Shown here: positions 41,760 to 49,524 of the stretch, in pieces
Numbering within the stretch: position 1 is the first letter of the stretch
Layout of the letters: each line of letters begins with the position of its first letter
Position numbers and translations under genes: made by a program
NCBI RefSeq assembly: GCF_002802965.1
Contig: NZ_NXGA01000001.1
Coordinates: 2,394,338 to 2,458,337, forward strand
Origin: Sporolactobacillus pectinivorans
Lineage (GTDB): Bacteria; Bacillota; Bacilli; Bacillales; Sporolactobacillaceae
Length of the DNA stretch: 64,000 bases
Direction: 5' to 3'
The notes under the pieces: model-generated
Seen by the model: the letters and a program-made list of their open reading frames with translations, nothing else
Told to the model about the DNA's origin: nothing
Database searches by the model: none

Positions 41760-42133
41760 TCTTCCTCCCTGTACCACTTCTTGATTAATGAAATCATTTG
41801 TTCCAAAGTCATATCATACTTTTGGCTTTCTTTAACAACTTGCTCCAATTGCGTTTGTAATTCAGCCAATTGTTTCTTTCTCATTGCATTTTTATCGCGT
41901 AGAGAGACAAAGAAACCTTTTCCAGGAACGGAATCGATAAACTCATCTTTCTCTAATTCCTCGTACGCCCGCTTGGTAGTAATCACACTGATCGAAAGTT
42001 CCCTTGCCAACGCACGAATGGAGGGTAGCTGACTCCCTTCTTGCAGCTGCCCTTGTAAGATCTGTTCCGCGACCTGGTTTCTGATCTGTTGATAAATCGG
42101 CAGATCAGAAGTATTCATAAGAATAATATCCAT
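41756..42133 (-). CDS. GntR-family regulator, YtrA subfamily
   Basis: 125 residues: winged helix (LPIYQQIRNQVAEQILQGQL, QLPSIRALARELSISVITTK, GKGFFVS) followed by a short helical tail, not a ligand domain, which defines the YtrA subfamily that controls ABC-transporter operons. ATG start with a weak ribosome site. An inverted repeat 20 bases upstream is its likely operator. Confidence 0.88.
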   Translation of the reverse strand: MDIILMNTSDLPIYQQIRNQVAEQILQGQLQEGSQLPSIRALARELSISVITTKRAYEELEKDEFIDSVPGKGFFVSLRDKNAMRKKQLAELQTQLEQVVKESQKYDMTLEQMISLIKKWYREEE

Positions 42134-42153
42134 AAAAGCACCAACTGTTTATA

Positions 42154-42176
42154 CTGTATATGTTTAATATATACAG
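42154..42176 (-). promoter_or_regulatory. Likely GntR (YtrA-type) operator
   Basis: CTGTATAT, seven bases, ATATACAG: perfect inverted repeat immediately upstream of the gntR-ABC operon. Confidence 0.6.
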
Positions 42177-42269
42177 ACGCAGCTATTCTGTCAATATTAA
42201 TCCAGCATTCATGCAGAGTTGATTATTACGTGCTATTATAGGAGAAAATATTAAATTTTTCGGAGTGAC

Positions 42270-43421
42270 ATGACAGTGGGGCAGTTTGAATGGCTAACAA
42301 GGATGACATGGACTGACGGAGCAGTAGCTGCTGGCATTTTTATCATTTTTCTCTTTGCCCGTATTCTTTTCGCCAAGTATTTTCCAAAATTGATCGCAAG
42401 TATGACGAAATTGAGCAAAAGCCAGATTGATGATGCGCTGATCACAGCATTCCGACGGCCAATCGGTTTTATACTTATAGCAACAGGGATTTATCTTGCC
42501 CTGGCCTATTTGCCGATACCGCATCAATGGAAGGATGTTGTCTCGCTCTTTTATACATCGGCAGCTACTTTTTCAATAGGCTGGGGTTTTTATCTGTTTT
42601 CTGACGCTATTGGCGTTTTCTTCAATCACATGGGTGACCGGTTTGATTTGCAGTTCAATAACATTATTATTCCGTTTCTTTCCAAATTAGCAAAATTCAT
42701 CGTGGCAATCCTCACTATAGTTCTGATTCTTGACCAGTGGAACTATCACGTCACCGGTTTGATCACCGGTCTTGGTATCGGCGGACTGGCTTTTGCCATG
42801 GCCGCGAAGGATACGCTCAGCAATCTATTCGGCGGTTTTGTGATTATCACTGATGCTCCTTTTACGATTGGTGAGCTGATTCATACAGGAAGCATTGAAG
42901 GTGTTGTCGAGGACATTAATTTTCGGTCGACGCGAATCCGGACGGCGGATCAGGCTTTGGTTACAGTGCCAAATTCGACACTTGCAACGCAGCCTATCAC
43001 CAATCTTTCGAGAATGAACAAACGGCGTGTTTCCTTCAGGATACCTATTGATCTTGATACATCGAATAAGCAGCTGACCCAATGCGTCACCCGCATACGA
43101 AAGCTATTGACGGACGATCAGGAAGTTTATGAGGAAGGTATGATGGTTTATCTGGATGAAATTACGGCTTCCAGCATTAATCTGATGATACAGTTCTTTG
43201 TACGGACAACGGATTTTGAGGAATGGTTGAAGCTTAAAGAAAAATTCAATTTTTCCATATTGTCTCTATTAGATGACGAGGATATTGAACTTGCAACCAC
43301 CCGTCCGCAGATGGTTTTTGATGCTTCCAAACAAGCCGTTTCCACCCAATTGCCCGTTGCTGAAGAAGAAACAAGCGTAAAAAAAACTCGAGATCAGCAT
43401 CAAACAAGATCCAGAAACTGA
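42270..43421 (+). CDS. MscS-family mechanosensitive channel
   Basis: 383 residues: four to five membrane helices, the pore-lining helix region (VTGLITGLGIGGLAFAMAAK, DTLSNLFGGFVII), then the cytosolic vestibule with beta domain (FTIGELIHTGSIEGVVEDIN, RSTRIRTADQALVTVPNSTL). Longer than E. coli MscS, similar to YnaI/YhdY types. It should release solutes on hypo-osmotic shock. GGAGTGAC lies next to the ATG. Terminator follows. Confidence 0.9.
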   Translation: MTVGQFEWLTRMTWTDGAVAAGIFIIFLFARILFAKYFPKLIASMTKLSKSQIDDALITAFRRPIGFILIATGIYLALAYLPIPHQWKDVVSLFYTSAATFSIGWGFYLFSDAIGVFFNHMGDRFDLQFNNIIIPFLSKLAKFIVAILTIVLILDQWNYHVTGLITGLGIGGLAFAMAAKDTLSNLFGGFVIITDAPFTIGELIHTGSIEGVVEDINFRSTRIRTADQALVTVPNSTLATQPITNLSRMNKRRVSFRIPIDLDTSNKQLTQCVTRIRKLLTDDQEVYEEGMMVYLDEITASSINLMIQFFVRTTDFEEWLKLKEKFNFSILSLLDDEDIELATTRPQMVFDASKQAVSTQLPVAEEETSVKKTRDQHQTRSRN

Positions 43422-43428
43422 AAAAGTC

Positions 43429-43462
43429 GCCCGTCTTAGCCTGGCCAGACGGGCATTTTTAT
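43429..43462 (+). terminator. Terminator after the MscS-family gene
   Basis: GCCCGTCT / AGACGGGC with a 10-base loop, followed by ATTTTTAT. Confidence 0.85.
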
Positions 43463-43488
43463 TCAGAGATACACGATAATGCAGACAG

Positions 43489-43890
43489 TCAAACAGCTTT
43501 GCCCGGCTTTCTGATCAAAGCAGCCATTCCTGCTCCCATCAGCACAACGCCGGCAGGCAATCCAGCAGAAAAAAGGACAATACTGTTCACTGTTCCGGCA
43601 AGAATGAACAGAAGGCCGGAAAGCGTCGGCCATCTTCCTTCCTTGATCAGGAACAATGCCACCGCAGCCAGCAATATAGCTGCTGTACCGGCAACAAGTG
43701 CCTGAAGTCCAAAGGTGACAAGACCGTCCACTGCTCCGTGAGCGGTATTCCGACCGCCAATCTGCGCAAAAACCTCTTTACCGTCTGTATGACTTGCTAT
43801 GATTATTGATGAAAATCCGAAAATCACCTGAATAGCCGTCAACGCAATTCCGGCAATTGCTATAATTTTCCCCGCATGCCTTCTGTGCAT
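43489..43890 (-). CDS. DUF4064-like membrane protein
   Basis: 133 residues with four hydrophobic segments, starting MHRRHAGKIIAIAGIAL and ending GMAALIRKPGKAV. The overall layout and the IRKPG end resemble DUF4064 proteins at 37820 and 40033, but sequence is much more divergent. GGAGG lies five to six bases before the ATG. Role unknown. The 240 bases upstream contain only a terminator. Confidence 0.65.
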   Translation of the reverse strand: MHRRHAGKIIAIAGIALTAIQVIFGFSSIIIASHTDGKEVFAQIGGRNTAHGAVDGLVTFGLQALVAGTAAILLAAVALFLIKEGRWPTLSGLLFILAGTVNSIVLFSAGLPAGVVLMGAGMAALIRKPGKAV

Positions 43891-44070
43891 AACTACCTCC
43901 TCATTCGGAATTTTTCATATTCAGTGCGAAACGCTCCAGCCTTTCTACACCTGCACAGACCAAAGGCAATGCTCCGGCAGCAAACGTTTGCTGATTCATT
44001 GTATGCTTCCGGAAGTTAAGACATGCTTGCGGGCATTTTACTTCACAATACGCAATAACCCAATAAAACA

Positions 44071-44102
44071 ACAAAGCAGGACAAAATGCAGCCCTGCTTT
44101 GT
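44071..44102 (-). terminator. Terminator of the HPr-like gene
   Basis: ACAAAGCAGG / CCTGCTTTGT, 12-base loop; on the minus strand followed by TGTTTTATT. Confidence 0.7.
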
Positions 44103-44130
44103 GTATATTCATTTTCTATTCTTCCATGTG

Positions 44131-44445
44131 CTAGCCGTTTTGCCGGTAAAGTCCGGGATTCTCCCGGGCATTCTCTTTTGAAATCTGGATGGAGTCTTTA
44201 ATTTGCTGATAAAGCTGTTCAGCCTTTTCTCCTTCAATGACAAGCAGGATCTCTTTCTTCCTAATCTCAGTGAGAAAAGAGAGGGTTTTAGGCATTTCAT
44301 TTATTGAAAAAGTTGTTCCATCAATTGAAAAATAAGCGGTACAATGACTCTTTTTTATCGTTTCATACAAACGCAACGCGCGCTTCAACGTCAAAGTGCT
44401 CATGGATTTAAGTGGAACCTTGATCGAAACAATCTGTTTTGCCAT
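44131..44445 (-). CDS. HPr-like protein without the active-site His
   Basis: 104 residues. Strand order SIKVPLKS, helix LKRALRLYETIKKS, strands CTAYFSIDG and TTFSINEM, then KKEILLVIEGEKAEQLYQQI, which follow the HPr fold. The position of His15 of HPr is occupied by non-His residues (SMSTLT), and no Ser46-like site is clear. So it could be a regulatory HPr relative like Crh, not a phosphocarrier. GAGGTG lies ten bases upstream. Alternative: unrelated alpha/beta protein. Confidence 0.5.
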   Translation of the reverse strand: MAKQIVSIKVPLKSMSTLTLKRALRLYETIKKSHCTAYFSIDGTTFSINEMPKTLSFLTEIRKKEILLVIEGEKAEQLYQQIKDSIQISKENARENPGLYRQNG

Positions 44446-44609
44446 GACAGAAAATCACCTCTTGCTCTAATTCTTGATTGCATCCATCACTTCCTTTATT
44501 ATATGCCATCTTTCCACATTTGCAGAATGATAAGCACTCTCAGCTACTAAATATTATGTTTTGGAAGCCCTTCCGGCACAGATTAAGGCTTCTTTCTGCT
44601 GTTTTCTCC

Positions 44610-44935
44610 AGTAGTCTAAGAAAAAAATTAATAAGAATTCGACAGATCATTTGGAAACGGTGGAAGAAGACCAAGACGAGATATAAAAGTCTTGTTCAAC
44701 TCAAAGTGCCGAAACAAAAGGCGTGGGAATGGGCAGACACACGAAAAGGCTACTGGCGTATCGCCTGTACCCATATCTTACATCGAGTGATTACAAATAA
44801 AATACCCGAACAGATAGGTCTGAAGAATCTAACCCATCTGTTCGAGTATGCACACTCAAACTATTGAACCGCCGTATACGGAACCGTACGTACGGTGGTG
44901 TGAGAGGTTGGAGAAATCTCCCCCTACTCGATTCA
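44610..44935 (+). mobile_element. 3' end of a group II intron (maturase C-terminus and domains V-VI)
   Basis: A truncated maturase frame (LRKKLIRIRQIIWKRWKKTK, VPKQKAWEWADTRKGYWRIA) ends at TGA 44866. It is followed by a domain V-like hairpin (CCGCCGTATACGG.. CCGTACGTACGGTGG) and a short domain VI-like segment ending near CTACTCGATTC. Reverse-transcriptase domains and the 5' ribozyme part are missing. Lies just past the ABC exporter gene on the opposite strand. Confidence 0.8.
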
Positions 44936-44952
44936 AAAACGTTTTGTTTCTA

Positions 44953-46749
44953 TCACCGGGCTATCGTTTCATTCTCTACAGTCTTTCCATGCTGAAGCTG
45001 ATACATATTAAAATAAAGCCCTTTTTCTTTTAACAGTGACTGGTGCGTACCGCGTTCAACTATTTCTCCGCGATGAAGAACAAGGATTTGATCTGCATCC
45101 TGTATGGTTGAAAGGCGGTGAGCGATTGCGATTGTTGTTCTCCCTTTTCTCATCCGTGTCAGAGCCGCCTGAATCGCTTCTTCTGTTTCCGTATCGACAC
45201 TGGCGGTGGCTTCGTCCAGCACTAGAATCTTGGGATTGAGTGTCATTGTCCGGGCAAAAGAAAGCAGCTGTCTCTGTCCACTTGAAAAAGTCGCACCCCG
45301 CTCACCGATCTGTTCATGATACTTATCTGGAAGCTTTTCAATAAAGCGGTCAGCTTGAACAAACCGAGCCGCTGCCTCAACTTCCTCGTCCGATACAGTA
45401 CGGCTCAATTTGATGTTGTCCGCGACATCGCCGACAAACATGAAAGAATCCTGCAAGACAAGCCCCAGCCTGCTGCGCATTTCCGCATCTGAGTATATCG
45501 TCAGCGATTTTCCATCAATATAAATGCCGCCATGCTCTACAGGATAGAAGCGCATCAGGAGATTAATGATTGAGCTCTTACCGCTTCCAGTGTGTCCGAC
45601 CAGTGCCACCGTCTCACCCGGATTCGCCGTAAAAGTGATGTTTTTCAAAATGTCTGTTTTTCCGTCATAGGAAAAGGTTACGTTTCTAAATTCCACACGT
45701 CCCTCTTCAATTGTTGGTGATTCAGATCCATGCTGGACAGGTGCCATGCGCTTGTCATCAAGCAGCCCAAAAACGCGTTCCGCCGAAACCATGGCCTGCT
45801 GATAAAGAGTTAGTTGTTGCATCACCTGGTTGACCGGATCAAAGAAGCGGTCCAAGTAGTTGACGAAGGCGTAAAGCACGCCAAGCTGTACGATGCCACC
45901 GATGGACTGGACACCAAAGAAACTCAGAATCATGATCAGGCCAATCAGATAGACTGAATAGACGGCTGAACGCAGCATCAGGCTGTTCAGTCTGACACTT
46001 TTCAGCATAGCCGTCTTGTGTTCATCATTAATTTTACCGAACTCCCTGCGCAGACGCTTCTGCTGGCGCATGGCCTGAATCATCGCCATGCCCTGAAGTG
46101 ATTCGTTCAGTTTTGCGTTCAGTTGGCTGAGTTTAACTCGCGTTACCCGGTAAACTTTTGAACTGAGCCTGCCGTAAACCCACATCAGTAGCAGCAAGAA
46201 AGGCATCAAAATGAGGCAGACCAGGGCCAGGCGGACATCGAGAAAGAACATGCCGGCAAAAATCCCCATCATCATAACTCCACTGCTGACAAAGGTTGAG
46301 AGCACACTGACGTACAGATCTTTGATCGTTTCTGTATCGTTAGTAATTCTGGATACGAGACTGCCGCCCGGCGTCTGATCGAAAAAAGTCAAACCCAAAT
46401 GCTGAACCTTACTGAACACTTCAACTCGCATTTTCTGAACCACATTCAATGCTATCTTCTGGAAAAGCAGCACTTGAAAGTAATTAAATAGCGCAGATAT
46501 GGCGTATAATCCGATAAAACCCGCGGCCAGCAGTGTCAGCGGCAGCCATGGGAAATGGCGCGGTGTTAAATAATTATCAATAAAAACCTTCATTACAATG
46601 GGGCCAAGTACATCCGAAACTGTCGCAATAATCAATAGCGAAAAAGCCAGAATCAGGTTTTTTTTAAAATGTACCAGATAAGACATCAGGCGTTTCATCA
46701 CATGTTTTTCCACACGCTGTTCCTGTACGGGATTCATCTCTGCTCTCAT
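44953..46749 (-). CDS. Heterodimeric ABC exporter subunit (YheH/YfiC-like)
   Basis: 598 residues: six-helix membrane domain (1-320) and ATPase domain with Walker A LVGHTGSGKSS, Q-loop VLQDSFMFVGD, signature FSSGQRQLLSFARTM, Walker B ILVLDEATASVDTE and H-loop IAIAHRLSTI. The catalytic Glu is intact. Starts ATG overlapping the partner's stop; GGAGGAGG precedes it. Pairs with the upstream gene to make a drug/lipid-type exporter. Confidence 0.92.
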   Translation of the reverse strand: MRAEMNPVQEQRVEKHVMKRLMSYLVHFKKNLILAFSLLIIATVSDVLGPIVMKVFIDNYLTPRHFPWLPLTLLAAGFIGLYAISALFNYFQVLLFQKIALNVVQKMRVEVFSKVQHLGLTFFDQTPGGSLVSRITNDTETIKDLYVSVLSTFVSSGVMMMGIFAGMFFLDVRLALVCLILMPFLLLLMWVYGRLSSKVYRVTRVKLSQLNAKLNESLQGMAMIQAMRQQKRLRREFGKINDEHKTAMLKSVRLNSLMLRSAVYSVYLIGLIMILSFFGVQSIGGIVQLGVLYAFVNYLDRFFDPVNQVMQQLTLYQQAMVSAERVFGLLDDKRMAPVQHGSESPTIEEGRVEFRNVTFSYDGKTDILKNITFTANPGETVALVGHTGSGKSSIINLLMRFYPVEHGGIYIDGKSLTIYSDAEMRSRLGLVLQDSFMFVGDVADNIKLSRTVSDEEVEAAARFVQADRFIEKLPDKYHEQIGERGATFSSGQRQLLSFARTMTLNPKILVLDEATASVDTETEEAIQAALTRMRKGRTTIAIAHRLSTIQDADQILVLHRGEIVERGTHQSLLKEKGLYFNMYQLQHGKTVENETIAR

Positions 46750-48503
46750 TGGCTTCCTCCTCCTTCAGAAACGAGAGATTCCAGTTGCTGATGGGCATAC
46801 ATTTCTGCATACCAACCGCCTTCAGCCATCAATTTTTCATGTGTTCCCCGCTCGCTGATTTTTCCGTCATTCACCACGATAATCTGATCCGCATGCTCAA
46901 CGGCACTCAGGCGGTGTGCGGAGATAACCGTTGTTTTATATTGACGCTCTTTCTTTAAAGCTTTAAGAATAGCCACCTCAGTCCGGGCATCGACAGCGGA
47001 AAGCGAATCATCAAAAATCAGGATTTCCGGGTCGGCGAGCAAAGCCCGCGCAATCGATACGCGCTGTTTCTGTCCGCCTGACAAGGTCACTCCGCGCTCG
47101 CCAACAATAGTCCCGTATCCATCCACAAAGTTCAGAATATCTTCATGGATACTGGCCAATTTCGCCGCTCTTTCTATTTCTCCCTGGGTGGCTTCAGGTC
47201 GCGCGAAAGCAATGTTTTCGGCAATTGTTGCTGAAAAAAGAATGTGGTCCTGTGGAACATAGCCGATGGCGCTTCTCAATGCCTCGAGGGTGACACTTTT
47301 GATAGGCACATTCCCTATTTCAATCGCGCCATCCCGCAAATCAAATTCGCGGAGCAGCAACCGAAGCAAAGTTGTTTTACCTGCTCCCGTTTTGCCAACG
47401 ACGCCCAGTGTCTGACCTTTTCCCACTGAGAAAAAGATTTCAGACAGTGCAGCGCTGTTACTGCCAGGATACCGGAATGAATGGATCGCATACGTAATAT
47501 CCCCGCTTGGCACAGCCGTGGACGCGTCTTTCTGATCTGTGATCTGTGGTTGGACGGCAAGCAAGCGCCGGATGCGATCATACGAAGCGCTTCCGCGTTC
47601 TACAACGTTAAAAAGAAAACCAAAAGCAAGCATCGGCCAGACAAGCTGTCCGAGATACAAAGTGAAACTGGTCAGACGCCCAATAGAGAGGGTTCCCCGG
47701 ACCACATATCCCGCCCCGAATATCAAAGCGAGAAAAAAACAGAGCGCAACAATAAAAGTAATCGTCGGATCAAATAGTGCATCAATTTTTGCGACCGCCA
47801 AATTCTTATCTACAACATCTCTGGACGCTTTTCGGAACGTACTGACCTGTGCCTTTTCTTCCCCGAAGGCTTTGATAACACGGGCACCCGATATGTTTTC
47901 CTGAACTTTGTCGTTCAAATCTGAAAAAGCCGCCTGTGCAATTCCAAACCGCTTATGCAGCAAAGATCCGTAATACATTGTCAGGACAGCCATCACCGGC
48001 ATGGGCAGAAGCGCAATGACCGTCAGTTTCCAGCTGATCAGCGTCACCATAGCGATGATGACCATGCCGCCCATTGTTATCGAATCGACAAGGGTTAGAA
48101 TGCCATCGCCTGCCGCACCCTGTACGGCATTGATATCATTCGTCGCATGAGCCATCAAGTCACCGATTCTCCGTTTCTGATAAAAATCAGGAGACAGTTT
48201 CGTAAAGTGTTTATACAAATCATTCCGAAGCTGCTTGGCCAGAATAATTGATGAGCCGAAAATCAGCTGTCGCCAGATATAACCCGTACAATAATAAACA
48301 GCCCCGACAAGGATAAGGAAACCCACCCATTCGGCCAGCACAAGAAGTGTCAGGTTCCGTTTCCTGATGTCGTCGACAATGATACCGACAACGTAAGGTG
48401 GTATAAGAGAAAGAAAGCTGGAAAGCATAAGAAAAATAATACCGAATAAATATTTGTACCTTTCCTGTTTAAAAAACCACCATAAGTCGATAAAAATACG
48501 CAA
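46746..48503 (-). CDS. Heterodimeric ABC exporter subunit (YheI-like)
   Basis: 585 residues, the length of Bacillus YheI. Six membrane helices, then ATPase with Walker A VVGKTGAGKTTLLR, Q-loop YVPQDHILFSATI, signature LSGGQKQRVSIARAL, and Walker B ILIFDDSLSAVD in which the catalytic Glu is replaced by Asp, as in the degenerate site of heterodimeric exporters. TTG start with AAGGAGG nine bases upstream. In YheHI systems this promotes drug efflux and spore-related signalling. Confidence 0.92.
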   Translation of the reverse strand: MRIFIDLWWFFKQERYKYLFGIIFLMLSSFLSLIPPYVVGIIVDDIRKRNLTLLVLAEWVGFLILVGAVYYCTGYIWRQLIFGSSIILAKQLRNDLYKHFTKLSPDFYQKRRIGDLMAHATNDINAVQGAAGDGILTLVDSITMGGMVIIAMVTLISWKLTVIALLPMPVMAVLTMYYGSLLHKRFGIAQAAFSDLNDKVQENISGARVIKAFGEEKAQVSTFRKASRDVVDKNLAVAKIDALFDPTITFIVALCFFLALIFGAGYVVRGTLSIGRLTSFTLYLGQLVWPMLAFGFLFNVVERGSASYDRIRRLLAVQPQITDQKDASTAVPSGDITYAIHSFRYPGSNSAALSEIFFSVGKGQTLGVVGKTGAGKTTLLRLLLREFDLRDGAIEIGNVPIKSVTLEALRSAIGYVPQDHILFSATIAENIAFARPEATQGEIERAAKLASIHEDILNFVDGYGTIVGERGVTLSGGQKQRVSIARALLADPEILIFDDSLSAVDARTEVAILKALKKERQYKTTVISAHRLSAVEHADQIIVVNDGKISERGTHEKLMAEGGWYAEMYAHQQLESLVSEGGGSQ

Positions 48504-48550
48504 CAGTACAAACCTCCTTAATGCAATACCACTAACTATTTCAGGCAAAA

Positions 48551-48595
48551 AAAGCCGTAGGAGAAAAGATAATCCTTTCTCCTACGGCTTTAAAA
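48551..48595. terminator. Perfect 16-bp stem terminator
   Basis: AAAGCCGTAGGAGAAA / TTTCTCCTACGGCTTT with a nine-base loop; minus-strand reading ends the orphan peptide gene transcript before the ABC operon. Confidence 0.85.
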
Positions 48596-48631
48596 TAACA
48601 ATAAACTCACATCAAAAATAACGTTTATTTA

Positions 48632-48730
48632 TTATCCACGCCCGGAAAAAGAGATGAGTGTCAAAACATCATTAGCAGCAGTAAATTGAATTCCGCGAAC
48701 CGGAAAAGCCACAGCATATGAAAATTTCAT
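48632..48730 (-). CDS. Orphan 32-residue peptide gene
   Basis: MKFSYAVAFPVRGIQFTAAN then DVLTLISFSGRG. An exceptionally good ribosome site (GAGGAGGTGA) lies four to eight bases before the ATG; a consensus-like promoter (TTTACT-17-TATAAT) lies 38 bases further up and a perfect terminator follows. No homolog or function is recognised; not clearly a signal peptide or helix. The signals make translation probable. Confidence 0.65.
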   Translation of the reverse strand: MKFSYAVAFPVRGIQFTAANDVLTLISFSGRG

Positions 48731-48768
48731 GACACTCACCTCCTCTTCTATTCGAAACCAATGTGTTT

Positions 48769-48797
48769 ATTATATAAGTTTTTTCAGGCTAAGTAAA
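48769..48797 (-). promoter_or_regulatory. Promoter of the orphan peptide gene
   Basis: On the minus strand TTTACT, 17 bases, TATAAT. Confidence 0.7.
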
Positions 48798-48857
48798 CAT
48801 CAAAAAAGCAAAAAAATGGGAATCGCATGAAAAACGATCCCATTTAAAAAATTTGGA

Positions 48858-49292
48858 TTAATCAATCGAGATGAGTCTGCCTGGGTTCTGTGATTCCTCT
48901 TTTTTTGGGAGAGTCACGTTCAGAACACCGTCCTTGAACGACGCCTTGATCTTTCCATCATCTACACCGTCGAGCATGAACCTGCGAACATATGAACCCG
49001 AAGAACGTTCTTTGTGCAAGAAGCTTCCATCTTCTGCTTTTTCGCTGCTTTCCTGCTCACGTGAAGCCTGAATGCTCAGTATGCCCTGATCAAAATCGAG
49101 ATGGATATTGTCTTTGCTAAAACCCGGAAGATCCACTTTTACAACATACTCGTTGTTTTTTTCTTCAACGTCAGCCGCAAAGGGCTGAACACTTGGATTG
49201 CGTAAGAAATTGTGACCCCATTCATCAAACCAGGAAGGCAGAAAATCAAAAAACCCGTCACGATCTTTTTTTGTTGGATACAGATTTGCCAT
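48858..49292 (-). CDS. Hsp20/alpha-crystallin small heat-shock protein
   Basis: 144 residues: variable N-terminus with aromatic residues (GFFDFLPSWFDEWGHNFLRN), alpha-crystallin domain (AADVEEKNNEYVVKVDLPGF to KDGVLNVTLPKKEE) and short tail GRLISID. It holds unfolding proteins as an ATP-independent chaperone. AAGGAGG lies seven bases before the ATG. Its promoter carries overlapping CtsR-like heptads, so heat derepression is expected. Confidence 0.92.
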   Translation of the reverse strand: MANLYPTKKDRDGFFDFLPSWFDEWGHNFLRNPSVQPFAADVEEKNNEYVVKVDLPGFSKDNIHLDFDQGILSIQASREQESSEKAEDGSFLHKERSSGSYVRRFMLDGVDDGKIKASFKDGVLNVTLPKKEESQNPGRLISID

Positions 49293-49363
49293 AAAGCATT
49301 CCTCCTTGAATTTTGTAGGGCATCTGTACTTATTTAATTAGTATCCCTATCGTATACAATAAT

Positions 49364-49415
49364 ATTATAGCTCTTTGGTCAGTAAAGGTCAAAATATATT
49401 TGACTTTTACTGACC
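49364..49415 (-). promoter_or_regulatory. hsp20 promoter with CtsR-like double operator
   Basis: On the minus strand TTGACC (49392-49387), 17 bases, TATAAT (49369-49364). Over the -35 lies GGTCAGTAAAGGTCAAA (49377-49393), then five bases, then its inverted near-copy (49399-49415), 16 of 17 positions. Each arm holds GGTCAAA/AGTCAAA heptads as in CtsR sites. Confidence 0.7.
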
Positions 49416-49524
49416 TTTTATAAAAATGTATCATTCCTGAAACTTTTCCCCTGCTTCGATATAATAGCATTAGACTATTGCTTCAAATGAGAGCCCCATG
49501 ATGGACTGGAAAGGATGTTTTTTT

